A stretch of DNA of 64,000 bases from Leptospira noumeaensis (GCF_004770765.1 NZ_RQFK01000011.1:310001-374000); one strand, 5' to 3'. Positions 8,990 through 18,419 are shown, counted from the first letter of the stretch. Numbers and translations are program-made. The notes: a model not told the origin generated them from the letters alone.

Positions 8990-9568
8990 ATGAAAAAAAT
9001 TTTAACATTAGTTATCTTAAGCGTTGTTGGTCTAGGCCTAATCAACTGTACCAGTTTAAACATTGTTGATCCCAAAAAAGAAATAACCCCACAAATTCCA
9101 AATGATAAAGCAATTTACTTTATTAAAGCAAACTTTAATGCGGGAACAGAAACCATCTACAATGTAACTTTAGAAAATTTTGATCTAATCAATAGTGAAA
9201 TCTCCGGCCACTCCCTTGATTTAGGTGCAGGAAACAAAGACAACCCGAACATTCTTACCGGATGTTTTTTATTTACTGGCATTAACACAGTTTATGCTCT
9301 CTATGAAGCACAAATTCGTACAACTGGAGGAAAAATTAGAACTGTTAAGTTAGCTGATAAAAAAAGTTGGAACCTATCCACTGAAGGTGCGAAGGTTCCT
9401 ATTTTTGCAGGAACACTCAGTTATCTGGATGGGAAATTAGATGTTTCTGATCTTGGATTCAAAGAATGTACGACAGAACTCTCAGCAAAATATCCAACAA
9501 TCGATTTTTCAAAAGCAGAGGAAATGCTAAAAAGAAAACCAAAACAAGATTCTAAAAATAAAAAATAA
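8990..9568 (+). CDS. Hypothetical lipoprotein
   Basis: This 192-residue protein has a signal peptide with lipobox (LINC, Cys about 20) and a purine-rich ribosome site AGAAGG before the ATG. The mature part contains KAIYFIKANFNAGTETIYNV and a lysine-rich tail. I do not recognise the family. It resembles small spirochaetal lipoproteins exported to a membrane surface. It stands alone between the GC-rich patch and the DUF1232 gene, so no functional partner is evident. Confidence 0.8.
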   Translation: MKKILTLVILSVVGLGLINCTSLNIVDPKKEITPQIPNDKAIYFIKANFNAGTETIYNVTLENFDLINSEISGHSLDLGAGNKDNPNILTGCFLFTGINTVYALYEAQIRTTGGKIRTVKLADKKSWNLSTEGAKVPIFAGTLSYLDGKLDVSDLGFKECTTELSAKYPTIDFSKAEEMLKRKPKQDSKNKK

Positions 9569-9729
9569 TGACTCACTAAAAAAATGAATTGAGGTGTTGG
9601 ATTTCATAATTGTTTTCCAAGACCTTGATTCTTATTGAAACCAAAAGAACATCTTGCTCTCTCATATCTTAAAAAAAATTCTATATATTCCTTGCTTCTA
9701 GTCAGCGAGTCATATAAAATATTGAATCT

Positions 9730-10050
9730 ATGGATGAGAATCAAAAACTCCAATTTATCAAATCCAACTTTTGGAAAAAAATCAAAGAGACGGGCAAAAA
9801 AATCCCCTTCCTAAAAGATGTTATCGCCATGTATTATTGTTTGATGGATGAAACTACATCCCTCACCGCCAAAACATCGATTGCCCTCGCTTTAGTTTAT
9901 TTTATATCACCCATAGATGCAATCCCTGATGTAATTTTGGGGTTAGGGTTTACTGATGATGCAGGAGTGATTGCCACCACCCTACTCATCATCAAATCCC
10001 AGCTAAAACCGGAACACTATACCAAAGCAAACGAATCCTTATCGAACTGA
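9730..10050 (+). CDS. YkvA/DUF1232 family small membrane protein
   Basis: This 106-residue protein contains the DUF1232 core: TAKTSIALALVYFISPIDAIPDVILGLGFTDDAG-type sequence at about residues 55-85, with the diagnostic SPIDxIPD motif. Proteins of this family are short, with one or two hydrophobic segments and unknown function. The start at 9730 is the only ATG that fits. A ribosome site is weak. Confidence 0.88.
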   Translation: MDENQKLQFIKSNFWKKIKETGKKIPFLKDVIAMYYCLMDETTSLTAKTSIALALVYFISPIDAIPDVILGLGFTDDAGVIATTLLIIKSQLKPEHYTKANESLSN

Positions 10051-10157
10051 CCATGTGTAATTTTCTTGCTATTTTTTAATTGGTATCAGTTTTCTTTTTC
10101 CAAAACAATCTGATTACAAACAAAACCAAGAATAAAATTACGATCTAATATATCAAT

Positions 10158-10317
10158 TTAACGAGGAATTCTTTCAGAGATAAGAAATAAATCGAATGGA
10201 ATTTCCATTGATCCACAAATATACAGGAAACTACCTGTTTGCAAAGGAGCATCGCTGATTTGGCTTAATCCATTCGCCTCGGCGGCCTCCTCCAGTTTGA
10301 TCCTCAAATGTTTAAGG
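10158..10317 (-). pseudogene. Orphan coding-like fragment downstream of the histidine kinase
   Basis: The 267-base gap 10051-10317 is otherwise empty. On the minus strand an open frame of about 50 codons runs to a stop at 10158-10160, with a protein-like translation (KLEEAAEANGLSQ, then PLQTGSFLYICGSMEIP). It has GAG/GCC-rich codons unlike the surroundings, no ATG and no evident ribosome site, although TTG codons exist. It may be the 3' remnant of a lost gene. I do not recognise it. Confidence 0.3.
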
Positions 10318-13032
10318 TTATAACCATTTCAAAAGTATTTGTTTTAAATTTTCTTTTTGGACTGGTTTGCTGATATAATCATTCATTCCAATCCCCAAAC
10401 ATTTTTCTTTTTCTCCAGCAATGATCCCGGCTGTCACAGCAATAATAGGTAAAGTTTTTCCTGATTCAAGTTTTCTAATTTCTTTTGTAGCATCATATCC
10501 ATTCATCACAGGCATTTGGATGTCCATAAGAATCAATGTCGGTGGTTCCGATTGGAAAACGGAAATGGCCTCTTCTCCATTTTGGGCTTCCAGAATTTTT
10601 ACCTCGGGTAAAATTCGTTTGATGAAATTTTTCATCAGTCCGAGGTTCACAGGATTGTCTTCTACAACTAAAATTTTGGAGGACTGGACGGTCTTGGCGC
10701 GAAGGTTCATTTCCTCTTCCAGGGATTTAGTTTCAGATTCCATTGGATTCAATATAGGATCAAATTCTGGGATTCTAAGTTGGATATCAAAATAAAATTC
10801 ACTTCCTTGGTTCAACTCACTTTTTAATTGCAATTTGGACTTCATAAGGGTTAGAAGTTGTTTACAAATGGTTAAACCCAAGCCCGTTCCACCGAACTTC
10901 CGTGTGGTGGAAAAATCTTCCTGAGTAAAGGAATCAAAAATTTTTTCTTGGCTTTCTTTTGCAATGCCGATCCCCGTATCTTTGATGGAAATTCTTATAC
11001 TTACTTTCTTCGGATCTGCCAAATCCAAACGTGTGACATTACATTCCACCAAACCTGATTCCGTAAACTTGATGGCATTCCCGATCAAATTCAATATTAC
11101 CTGACGCAAACGATTGGAGTCAAACATCAGTAGTGTTGGAATATTTTCATCGATATGAAAATGAATATCCAAACCTTTAATGATGGCTTGGATATTCATA
11201 ATTTTTATGGCTTCCATCACTATTTTTTTAAGATCGTATGATTCTTCTGCAAGTTGTAGTTTACCTGCTTCTGCTTTGGAAAAGTCTAAAATATCATTTA
11301 CAATATTAAGAAGTGCATGTGCTGATTGTTTTACAATTTGTGCATATTCATTATAAGAAGAATTCTCCAACGTCTCTGCCAGTAAATCCGAGTATCCAAT
11401 GATTCCGTTTAATGGAGTTCTGATCTCATGACTCATATTGGCTAAAAATTCTGACTTCGCACTGTATGCTTTTTCAGCAAATTCTTTGGCATATTTTAAT
11501 TCTAATTTGGTTTCATAGGCTTCTGTGATGTCACGAGTAAACATAAGAATTCCACCAATACCACCACCTAACTTTTTCCAAGGACGAATTTCCCATTGTA
11601 AAACTTGATCTTTTTCCCAACCAGGTGGCCGCCAAACGTCTTCATCTCTTTTTAATATTTCCCCACTTAAACCCCGAGAATGAATCTTTTTCCATTCCGA
11701 ACCAATATTAGGGAAAATTTCATAATGACCTTTTCCTATGACTTCTTCTTTCGAAAAAGGGATTTTATAATCCTCAATCCAACGTTGACTGAGTGCCACA
11801 TAACGCATCTCTTGGTCTAACATAGCAACAGCTGCCGGTGCATGTTCCACAAACGACCATAAAATTGCCGTTTGTGAGGCAAGAGCTGTTTCCCATTTTT
11901 TACTTTCATTGATATCTTGGATGGTTCCGTAAATTTTTACGATTTTTCCATCTTCGTATTCTGCCCGACCAATGACTCGCACCCAAGTTTGGTTTCCTTT
12001 TGCTGTCACCATTTCCAATTCTAAATCGTATTCTTTACCTTCTTTTAAAAGTAAATCAACGGCATTGGAAATCTTTCTTTGGCTCTCTTCTGAATGATAA
12101 AAACTAATTCCACCACTGACACTAGGGATATAATCATCTTCTACTTCATGAATTCTTTTTGATACATTGGTCCAGTTTGCCTTATTGGTTTTTAAATCCA
12201 AATCCCAACCACCGATTTTGGCTAAACCAGCTACTTGATCCAAAAGCCTCGATAAATTTTGTAATTCCATCTCAGCTTGAAGTGAGTCAGAAATATCTAA
12301 AATTTGAGAAAGATAATAAATTGGGTTTCCTGAATGGTCTCGAATGATGGACTTACTGAGTACGGCCCAAATCAAATGACCATCTTTTGTTACATAACGT
12401 TTTTTGATTTGAAAACTCTGGATAGATCCACGATTTAGTTTTTCTAAATAAGAAAGCTCTACTTTCAAATCTTCAGGATGAGTGATCTCCGAAATAGATT
12501 TTGTTTTTAATTCTTCTGCAGAATACCCAAGCCATTGGCAAAAAGTAGGATTCACTTCAATCACTTCGCCATGAGGATTCTCAATTTTCATTCCGATACT
12601 TGAACTTCGAAACGCCGAGGAAAATAAATCCCGGGAAAGTTCTGTAGATTGTAGGATATGTGGGTTTGTATTGTTTGAGAACTCCATACTGGAATCCAAA
12701 ACAATGAGTATAAACTGTTTTCCAGATTCCGTAAATTCCTTGAGATACATTCGGAAAGGGAACCCGGCACTATTACTCGGATCAAAACAAATACGACCGA
12801 TGATAGAATCTTTTGATCCAAGTGCCGCTTCCAGACGAATCCCCGAACTCGGAAGAATACATTCCGCAGGAAACGATTGTTCTTCTGTCATTCCCATTGA
12901 CTTACAAGCAACAGGACTAGGATACACAATGCCAACAGAGGTATCCCAAACTAGAAACCCATGTAAACCAGACTCCAGCACCAATTCACATAACTCTCGT
13001 TTGCCTGCAATAAATGTTATTGGATTCATCAT
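10318..13032 (-). CDS. Multi-PAS hybrid sensor histidine kinase with receiver domain
   Basis: This 904-residue soluble protein has, in order: a weak N-terminal sensor region, three PAS/PAC domains (about 135-255, 265-380, 390-510), a HisKA dimerisation domain with the phospho-acceptor in NMSHEIRTPLNG, a HATPase domain with the N box (LRQVILNLIGNAIKF), G1 (DTGIGI) and G2 (GGTGLGL), and a C-terminal receiver with aspartate in LILMDIQMP and lysine in YISKP. No membrane segment is seen, so it should sense cytoplasmic cues. The gene for a DUF3365 haem lipoprotein lies 18 bases upstream on the same strand, which suggests a shared redox or gas-sensing task. No separate output regulator is adjacent. 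Confidence 0.95.
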   Translation of the reverse strand: MMNPITFIAGKRELCELVLESGLHGFLVWDTSVGIVYPSPVACKSMGMTEEQSFPAECILPSSGIRLEAALGSKDSIIGRICFDPSNSAGFPFRMYLKEFTESGKQFILIVLDSSMEFSNNTNPHILQSTELSRDLFSSAFRSSSIGMKIENPHGEVIEVNPTFCQWLGYSAEELKTKSISEITHPEDLKVELSYLEKLNRGSIQSFQIKKRYVTKDGHLIWAVLSKSIIRDHSGNPIYYLSQILDISDSLQAEMELQNLSRLLDQVAGLAKIGGWDLDLKTNKANWTNVSKRIHEVEDDYIPSVSGGISFYHSEESQRKISNAVDLLLKEGKEYDLELEMVTAKGNQTWVRVIGRAEYEDGKIVKIYGTIQDINESKKWETALASQTAILWSFVEHAPAAVAMLDQEMRYVALSQRWIEDYKIPFSKEEVIGKGHYEIFPNIGSEWKKIHSRGLSGEILKRDEDVWRPPGWEKDQVLQWEIRPWKKLGGGIGGILMFTRDITEAYETKLELKYAKEFAEKAYSAKSEFLANMSHEIRTPLNGIIGYSDLLAETLENSSYNEYAQIVKQSAHALLNIVNDILDFSKAEAGKLQLAEESYDLKKIVMEAIKIMNIQAIIKGLDIHFHIDENIPTLLMFDSNRLRQVILNLIGNAIKFTESGLVECNVTRLDLADPKKVSIRISIKDTGIGIAKESQEKIFDSFTQEDFSTTRKFGGTGLGLTICKQLLTLMKSKLQLKSELNQGSEFYFDIQLRIPEFDPILNPMESETKSLEEEMNLRAKTVQSSKILVVEDNPVNLGLMKNFIKRILPEVKILEAQNGEEAISVFQSEPPTLILMDIQMPVMNGYDATKEIRKLESGKTLPIIAVTAGIIAGEKEKCLGIGMNDYISKPVQKENLKQILLKWL

Positions 13033-13050
13033 TTCTAAGAATTCGGGAAT

Positions 13051-13617
13051 TTATCTAGGAAACTTCACCGAAAATAGTCCTCTTAGTTCCCCAACTTTGT
13101 AACCAATGGCTTTGTCGTTTGGATATTCTTGGTTAAGAATTTGTTTCGTTGATTTTTGAATCTCATTTGAATTTCCATGGCATTGGAGACAGAATCCCAT
13201 CACAGGAATGGGAATGTAAACTATTACAGAATCATCCGACGTGATGGATTTGTTTGGAAATACACCCTCATAAGTTTTTAATTTTTCTACTTCTAAAAAA
13301 ATTTTTTCCTCATTTGCGGAGAGTAAATTTGATTGGTTCCGCGGTTTATTTGTGATACGGCGAAGAGAGACTCCATGTTTTTGACCTAATCCATTCGTAA
13401 ATCCAATGGCATTCAGTTTACAAAATGGAACCGCTTGTTCTGTCCCACCCTCAGCAATTTTCGAATTCAGTTTATGTATCAAATTGGTTTTGGCTTCATT
13501 CGTGATCGTTATGGCGATACTTTCGTAGTCAGGAGTTTTGGATTGGCAACCAAATCCAAAACTAAAGAAAACCAGCAAAAAAAAGATCCTAAAAACAAGG
13601 GCTTTCACTTCTATCAT
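13051..13617 (-). CDS. DUF3365 (Tll0287-like) c-type haem lipoprotein
   Basis: This 188-residue protein has a lipobox (FGFGC, Cys24) and a single haem-c attachment motif C143-LQ-C146-H147 near the C-terminus, preceded by the DUF3365 pattern of a helical sensor domain (AVPFCKLNAIGFTNGLGQKHGVSLRR split over residues 63-88). DUF3365 domains bind haem c and often form the periplasmic sensor of kinases or cyclases. Here the domain is a free lipoprotein, encoded directly upstream of a cytoplasmic hybrid kinase that has no membrane domain. Haem attachment requires export and cytochrome c maturation. Confidence 0.88.
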   Translation of the reverse strand: MIEVKALVFRIFFLLVFFSFGFGCQSKTPDYESIAITITNEAKTNLIHKLNSKIAEGGTEQAVPFCKLNAIGFTNGLGQKHGVSLRRITNKPRNQSNLLSANEEKIFLEVEKLKTYEGVFPNKSITSDDSVIVYIPIPVMGFCLQCHGNSNEIQKSTKQILNQEYPNDKAIGYKVGELRGLFSVKFPR

Positions 13618-13716
13618 ATAGTTCTAAATCATAAAGGTTCTTTTTCATTCTGCAATTCTAAAAAGAGCCGTTTGACAGCACGAACTAGTCCCAAAATCTT
13701 GACCTTGGTTCCTAAT

Positions 13717-14739
13717 ATGAAACAAACGAAATTGGCAATCATAGGTGCTGGTGGCCTTACGGGAAAAGAACTGACAAAACTTCTCGCCCACCATCCAAAT
13801 TTTGAACTCGTACATGTCACTTCCAACCAAGTGGATGGAAAACACATTCGCGAAGTATTCCCTGATCTCAGCCATTTACCTGATCTAAAGTTTCAAAAAC
13901 ACGATGCCCCTGTTCCGAAAGAGGCAGGCATTGTCCTTGCCACTCCGAATGAAGTTTCTTTGGAAAAGGCACCGCAGTTCTTAAAGGAAGGTAGAAAGGT
14001 CATTGACCTTTCAGGAACCTTCCGACTCCACAACAAAGAGAAATTCGAAAAGGCATATCAGTTTTCGCATTCTGAATTCGGAATGATGGATCAAGTTGTA
14101 TATGGACTTCCTGAACTTTTCAGAGAAAAATTAAAGAATGCTCAGTTTGTTTCGAATCCAGGTTGTTATGCGACCTCTGCCATTCTTCCGGTAGCCCTTC
14201 TCGGAAACCTTAGAAAAGAAATCCAAGGCCCAGTCATCGTGGATGCCAAATCAGGTGTCAGTGGTGCTGGTGGTAGAACGGAAGAAATCAAATTTGCTTA
14301 TACCAATGTATATGAAAATTTTCGAGCTTATAAAATTCTCACACACCAACACGAACCAGAAATGGAAGAATATGGTTTTGTGGGAACGGAAGAAAAAGAA
14401 ATCCACTTCACACCCCATCTACTCCCGATCTATCGAGGGATCCTTGCAACAATCTATCTTTCCTTCCCCAAAGGAATTAGTGCGGAACAAATAAAAGAAA
14501 AATTTCAATCAGCTGCAGAGAAAGAACCTTTTGTTCGGCTCTACCAAACTCCAGAAGAAATTGAGATTCGAAAGGTTCAGAATACAAACTTTTTGGATCT
14601 TGGATTCCGAATCAAAGGGAATACTTTGGTAATTGTTTCAGCGTTAGACAACCTTGTCAAAGGGGCGGCAGGACAAGCCTTACAGAATTTGAATTTGATG
14701 TACGGATATCCGGAAACTGAAGGACTTGTTACCCTTTAA
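13717..14739 (+). CDS. argC: N-acetyl-gamma-glutamyl-phosphate reductase
   Basis: This 340-residue enzyme reduces N-acetylglutamyl phosphate to the semialdehyde in arginine synthesis. It shows the NAD(P)-binding GAGGLTGKEL at the N-terminus, the catalytic cysteine in SNPGCYATS (about Cys150) and the family block DAKSGVSGAGG. The ATG at 13717 gives the normal length and start (KLAIIGAGG). The longer open frame upstream overlaps the divergent haem-protein gene and is rejected. No other arg gene is adjacent. The 3' end overlaps the next gene by 14 bases. Confidence 0.97.
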   Translation: MKQTKLAIIGAGGLTGKELTKLLAHHPNFELVHVTSNQVDGKHIREVFPDLSHLPDLKFQKHDAPVPKEAGIVLATPNEVSLEKAPQFLKEGRKVIDLSGTFRLHNKEKFEKAYQFSHSEFGMMDQVVYGLPELFREKLKNAQFVSNPGCYATSAILPVALLGNLRKEIQGPVIVDAKSGVSGAGGRTEEIKFAYTNVYENFRAYKILTHQHEPEMEEYGFVGTEEKEIHFTPHLLPIYRGILATIYLSFPKGISAEQIKEKFQSAAEKEPFVRLYQTPEEIEIRKVQNTNFLDLGFRIKGNTLVIVSALDNLVKGAAGQALQNLNLMYGYPETEGLVTL

Positions 14740-15319
14740 TCGCAACCAAACACTCATCACAGGAGCATTTGAGGGAGAAGTCGGAATCCTTCGTGCTTCT
14801 GGAAAATTTCCCCATCTAGAAGTAATGGGAATTGGAAATTTAGAAGCAGCGATCAATTTATCCCAATTCCTTTCTCAGAATCAAGAGATTCAAAATATTA
14901 TTTTTTTTGGATCTTGTGGGGCCTACGAATGGACAGGGATTTCTATTGGGGAAATTGTCTCACCAAACTTTATCTATACGAAAGAATTAAGCCACGCACT
15001 TAAACTTTCCAAACAAATCCAAGGAAACCCAGAGTTTTATGAGCTGGTTCCAGACAAATCATTCCAAACGGCAAATTGTAATGCGCCCACAACCATCACT
15101 TTGGCCGAAATAAAGAACCCACCAGAATCCTCTTGGGAGAGTTTAGAAGTGGAAAACTTGGAACTATTTGGAATCGCGAAGGTGGCCGCAAAATTTTCCG
15201 TAACGGTGACGGCTTATTTAGCAGTAACGAATCTAGTGGGGCCGCAAGGATCTACGGACTGGGCCAAAAACTGGAAAACCCTCTCCCATTCCCTGCAAAA
15301 TCAATTTCTAAAGGAATGA
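14726..15319 (+). CDS. Phosphorylase/nucleosidase superfamily protein
   Basis: This 197-residue protein resembles the PNP/UDP phosphorylase and MTA/SAH nucleosidase superfamily: IIFFGSCGAY in the ribose/purine-site region, then GEIVSPNFIY, and a VENLELFGIAKVAAKF segment like the VEMExAA motif of nucleosidases. It is a little short for the family. A nucleosidase acting on futalosine or methylthioadenosine is conceivable but unproven. The start is a TTG at 14726 with AAGGA close upstream, inside the end of argC, so the two are probably translated together. Confidence 0.7.
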   Translation: MLPFNRNQTLITGAFEGEVGILRASGKFPHLEVMGIGNLEAAINLSQFLSQNQEIQNIIFFGSCGAYEWTGISIGEIVSPNFIYTKELSHALKLSKQIQGNPEFYELVPDKSFQTANCNAPTTITLAEIKNPPESSWESLEVENLELFGIAKVAAKFSVTVTAYLAVTNLVGPQGSTDWAKNWKTLSHSLQNQFLKE

Positions 15320-15384
15320 AATTCCGACTTCTAAAGAAAATCCGAACCAAACCTAATTCGTAAAAAATTTACCCTGTTAATTTT

Positions 15385-15993
15385 CTATTCTCCTAAAACC
15401 TCTTTTACACATCCATTCGTCAACACACGTTTAGTCCAATTCTCAACTGACAACGGAATCTTTATATCCATCATTGGAATATTTTTGATAAAAGGAGCAT
15501 ATAAAACTTCTAAAAAACCAAATTGGTTTTCATGCAGGTAATCATTTGATTCCAAAATCCCTTCCAAAATATCCAAATGCCTTCCCATCCTTTTGGCCGA
15601 GTCTTTCATTCGTTTCTCGTCCCATTTTTCTTCTGGCAGAAATTTTTTAGCGAAATAGACAACACTTCCTGGAAAACAAAATTCGGACTCACAACGGTTG
15701 ATGTCTTGGTTTAGAATTGCCCTTGATTGGAGGTCTTCAGAAAAAAATGGATTTGGAAAGCCATGTTTTTCTTCCAAATAACGGATGATAGCCACTGATT
15801 CTGCCAAAACAAAGTCACCATCTTGAAATGTAGGAACCTTTCCATAAGGATTGATTTGTAAATATGGTCTTTTCCTATTTTCCAATTTGTCCAATGCGAC
15901 AGTCACCGTTTCATAAGGTATGTTTCTATATCGCAAATAAATATGCACTCGCATACTATAAGGCGAACGAGGATGGGAAAATAACTTATACAT
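15385..15993 (-). CDS. Glutathione S-transferase family protein
   Basis: The 202-residue protein starts MYKLFSHPRSPYSMRV, typical of the thioredoxin-fold first strand with a Ser/Tyr active site. It carries the cis-proline motif GKVPTFQDGDFVLAESVAIIRYLEE (residues ~55-80) and a helical C-terminal domain. Such proteins conjugate or reduce with glutathione or serve as regulators. The ATG at 15993 is chosen since GGAG precedes it and it matches family starts. A TTG at 16044, directly after the dgt stop, would add 17 unconserved residues. It lies downstream of dgt on the same strand. Confidence 0.88.
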   Translation of the reverse strand: MYKLFSHPRSPYSMRVHIYLRYRNIPYETVTVALDKLENRKRPYLQINPYGKVPTFQDGDFVLAESVAIIRYLEEKHGFPNPFFSEDLQSRAILNQDINRCESEFCFPGSVVYFAKKFLPEEKWDEKRMKDSAKRMGRHLDILEGILESNDYLHENQFGFLEVLYAPFIKNIPMMDIKIPLSVENWTKRVLTNGCVKEVLGE

Positions 15994-16044
15994 ATACGGA
16001 AACTCCGAACTTTCTAAAACTGAACTTTTTGATTCTATTTTCAA

Positions 16045-17205
16045 TTAATAAGGAAACCAAAAGATTCCTTCTCTTTTTAATTTTTCTATCGCATAACGGT
16101 CTGTCATACCAGCAATGTAATCACAAATAACTCGCATCCGACCTTCCTCCTCTTCCCGTTTACGATAGGATTCTGGAATGGATTCCGGATGGGATTCAAA
16201 ATGTTTAAAAAGTAAAAATATGGTTTCTTTTCCTCTTTCACTCATTCGCGAAACTTCTGGATGACGGTATAGTTTTCCAAACAAAAAGGATTTGAGTTCT
16301 GTAAATTCGTCTTGGAATCCTTCCGAGAACTGCACTATTTTTTTTTGATTCTGGAAGGCCAACGCAACATCTTCTCTGGTCGTCACCGAATACTTTGTTA
16401 AATTGGAATCGATACTATCGATCAAATCAGAAACCATTAAGTTAAGAATGACCCTTCCCAGTGATCTCGAAATCGAATCTTTATCAGAAAATATGGATTT
16501 GGGAAGTGTTTCTTCCATTCGTTTCCAAACTTTTAATTGTTTCACGTCAGAGAGTTCCAGAAGTCCACTTTCTAATCCATCTTCCAAATCATGAGCACTA
16601 TAAGTAATTTCATCCGAACTATCGACTACCATTGCTTCGAGTGAAGGGCCAAGACCTCGTCTAACATCAAGTAAATCCGATTTCTCATAATCTCCACCAT
16701 GTTTCATAATTCCGAGAAGAGTTTCACCACAAAGATTGAGACCTGGAAATTCAGGATACCGTCTTTCTAACTTTTGAACCACACGTAACGACTGTTTATT
16801 GTGTTCGAAACCACCCCGTCCTCGCATCAGTTCAGAAAGAGCTTCTTGGCCTGCATGACCAAAAGGAGAGTGGCCCAAATCATGAGCAAGGGCAATGGTC
16901 TCACTCAAGTCTTCATTCAGTCCAAGCACCTTCGATATGGTTTTAGAAATCCCTGCAACTTCTAAAGTATGGGTGAGACGATTTCGAAAATGATCTCCTT
17001 CTGAATAAACAAAAACTTGAGTTTTGTAGTCTAACCTTTTGAATGCATGCGAATGGATGATACGATCTCTATCTCTTTGAAAAGGAAGGCGGTATGGATG
17101 TTCCGGTTCCTCATACTCTCGTTCCCCCGGATTTCGACTGCTTACTGCATAAGGAGCAAGGTTTTTTTCTTCACTGGCAAGGAGCTCGTTTCTCCCTTTC
17201 TTCAT
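16045..17205 (-). CDS. dgt: Deoxyguanosinetriphosphate triphosphohydrolase-like protein
   Basis: This 386-residue HD-domain protein carries RDRIIHSHAFKRLDYKTQVF, RLTHTLEVAG, the metal-binding ALAHDLGHSPFGHAG and a distal YSAHDLEDG motif, as in dNTP triphosphohydrolases. These enzymes remove triphosphate from dNTPs and tune nucleotide pools. The length fits the shorter dgt type-2 group. The start at 17205 gives MKKGRNELL, a usual charged N-terminus. The gene is followed closely by the GST gene. Confidence 0.95.
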   Translation of the reverse strand: MKKGRNELLASEEKNLAPYAVSSRNPGEREYEEPEHPYRLPFQRDRDRIIHSHAFKRLDYKTQVFVYSEGDHFRNRLTHTLEVAGISKTISKVLGLNEDLSETIALAHDLGHSPFGHAGQEALSELMRGRGGFEHNKQSLRVVQKLERRYPEFPGLNLCGETLLGIMKHGGDYEKSDLLDVRRGLGPSLEAMVVDSSDEITYSAHDLEDGLESGLLELSDVKQLKVWKRMEETLPKSIFSDKDSISRSLGRVILNLMVSDLIDSIDSNLTKYSVTTREDVALAFQNQKKIVQFSEGFQDEFTELKSFLFGKLYRHPEVSRMSERGKETIFLLFKHFESHPESIPESYRKREEEEGRMRVICDYIAGMTDRYAIEKLKREGIFWFPY

Positions 17206-17254
17206 AAATCTCTTTCCTTTTTGAACGAAACCATAAAATCAGTATAAATCCCTC

Positions 17255-17875
17255 ATGGACTTTCTACAAACTCTAGTTTCCATTTTTATGCAATACGGTT
17301 ATTTTGCCGTTTTTGGAATTCTAATCCTCTGTGGATTTGGTCTTCCTGTCCCTGAAGATATCTCTCTCACTGCTGGTGGAGTGATTGCCGGTCTCGGTTA
17401 TGCAAATGTACACATCATGTTTTTTGTGGGGATGGCCGGGGTTCTTCTCGGAGATAGTTTTGTATTTTGGCTCGGAAGTTATTACGGCGAAAAGGCCCTT
17501 ACCCTTCCTGTTTTAAGATCGGTTCTCCATCCAGAACGGTTTGAAAAGGTTCGGGAACAGTTTAAAAAATATGGTCGTTGGGTGGTCTTTTTCGGAAGGT
17601 TTATGCCTGGTCTCAGGATGCCTATCTTCTTTACCGCAGGAACTTCCAAACAAATCAGTTTCATTCGTTTCGTTCTTACCGATGGATTTGCCGCTCTCAT
17701 TTCCGTACCCATTTGGGTCTATTTAGGATATTACGGGGCCCATAATTTTGATGAACTTATGGGTTGGGTTCGTAATGGCCAAACCATCATCTTAAGCCTA
17801 GTGGCGGTTGCCATCTTAGTGGTTGCCTTCTACTGGTGGCGGAGGAAAAACCGAGAAAAAAGAGGGGAAAAATGA
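17255..17875 (+). CDS. DedA family membrane protein
   Basis: This 206-residue polytopic protein carries family motifs CGFGLPVPEDISLTAGGVIAG-type near the start, GDSFVFWLGSYYGEKAL, and FFGRFMPGLRMPIFFTAG (F-x-G-R-x-x-P-G-x-R). DedA/VTT proteins transport or scramble undecaprenyl phosphate or phospholipids and support envelope homeostasis. It ends in a basic tail. Its stop overlaps the next start by four bases (ATGA). Confidence 0.94.
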   Translation: MDFLQTLVSIFMQYGYFAVFGILILCGFGLPVPEDISLTAGGVIAGLGYANVHIMFFVGMAGVLLGDSFVFWLGSYYGEKALTLPVLRSVLHPERFEKVREQFKKYGRWVVFFGRFMPGLRMPIFFTAGTSKQISFIRFVLTDGFAALISVPIWVYLGYYGAHNFDELMGWVRNGQTIILSLVAVAILVVAFYWWRRKNREKRGEK

Positions 17876-18354
17876 ACGCTGGTCATTTTTTATTCCGACT
17901 CTGCTTTACCGGATTGGCGATTTTCTCCACATTCCGTTGTACCAATTATTCCACAACAGCCTCTGTTCAGGCCCCACCCACCCTGATTTCGATCGTCAAC
18001 AACGGGAATTCCAATTTTATCCTAAAAGTTCGGGCACAAAACCCAGAATTCATCTTCCAAGGTTATCGAATTTACTCGGGAGCGACAGAAGCCTTGGCCC
18101 AAAACCCCACGGATCTGAATTTAGGAGCGGAATGTTTTCTAGCCCAAGCAGCCATCGTACAACCCATTGAATACACTTTCGAAGTCGACCCTTCGACCAA
18201 TCCTAACACAGCAGGGGTCTCCTGCCGGATTTTTACCACCCTCATCCCAGGAACTTACATTTCGATGAGAACTCTCGGCCTCGCCGTCAACTTGCAGGAT
18301 AGCACTAGCACCTTTCGGGTTTCCATCCCCTCGAACACTCTTATTGTCCCTTAA
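17872..18354 (+). CDS. Hypothetical lipoprotein downstream of dedA
   Basis: The 160-residue protein has a signal peptide with lipobox STFRC (Cys about 22) and a threonine/asparagine/proline-rich mature region of probable beta structure. I do not recognise a family. The ATG at 17872 with AGAGGGGAAAA upstream fits the signal peptide. A start further upstream would place it inside dedA. The ATGA overlap suggests co-expression with the DedA protein. Confidence 0.8.
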   Translation: MNAGHFLFRLCFTGLAIFSTFRCTNYSTTASVQAPPTLISIVNNGNSNFILKVRAQNPEFIFQGYRIYSGATEALAQNPTDLNLGAECFLAQAAIVQPIEYTFEVDPSTNPNTAGVSCRIFTTLIPGTYISMRTLGLAVNLQDSTSTFRVSIPSNTLIVP

Positions 18355-18419
18355 AATAAAACTTTCTTGCATTTAAGTCAAATGCGTGTATTTTTTTCCG
18401 GAATCATGGGATTTCTTTG

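Noticed and set aside
13435..13716. 94-codon N-terminal extension of argC
   Set aside because: It overlaps the divergent haem-lipoprotein gene and has no ArgC similarity. The standard KLAIIGAGG start is at 13717.
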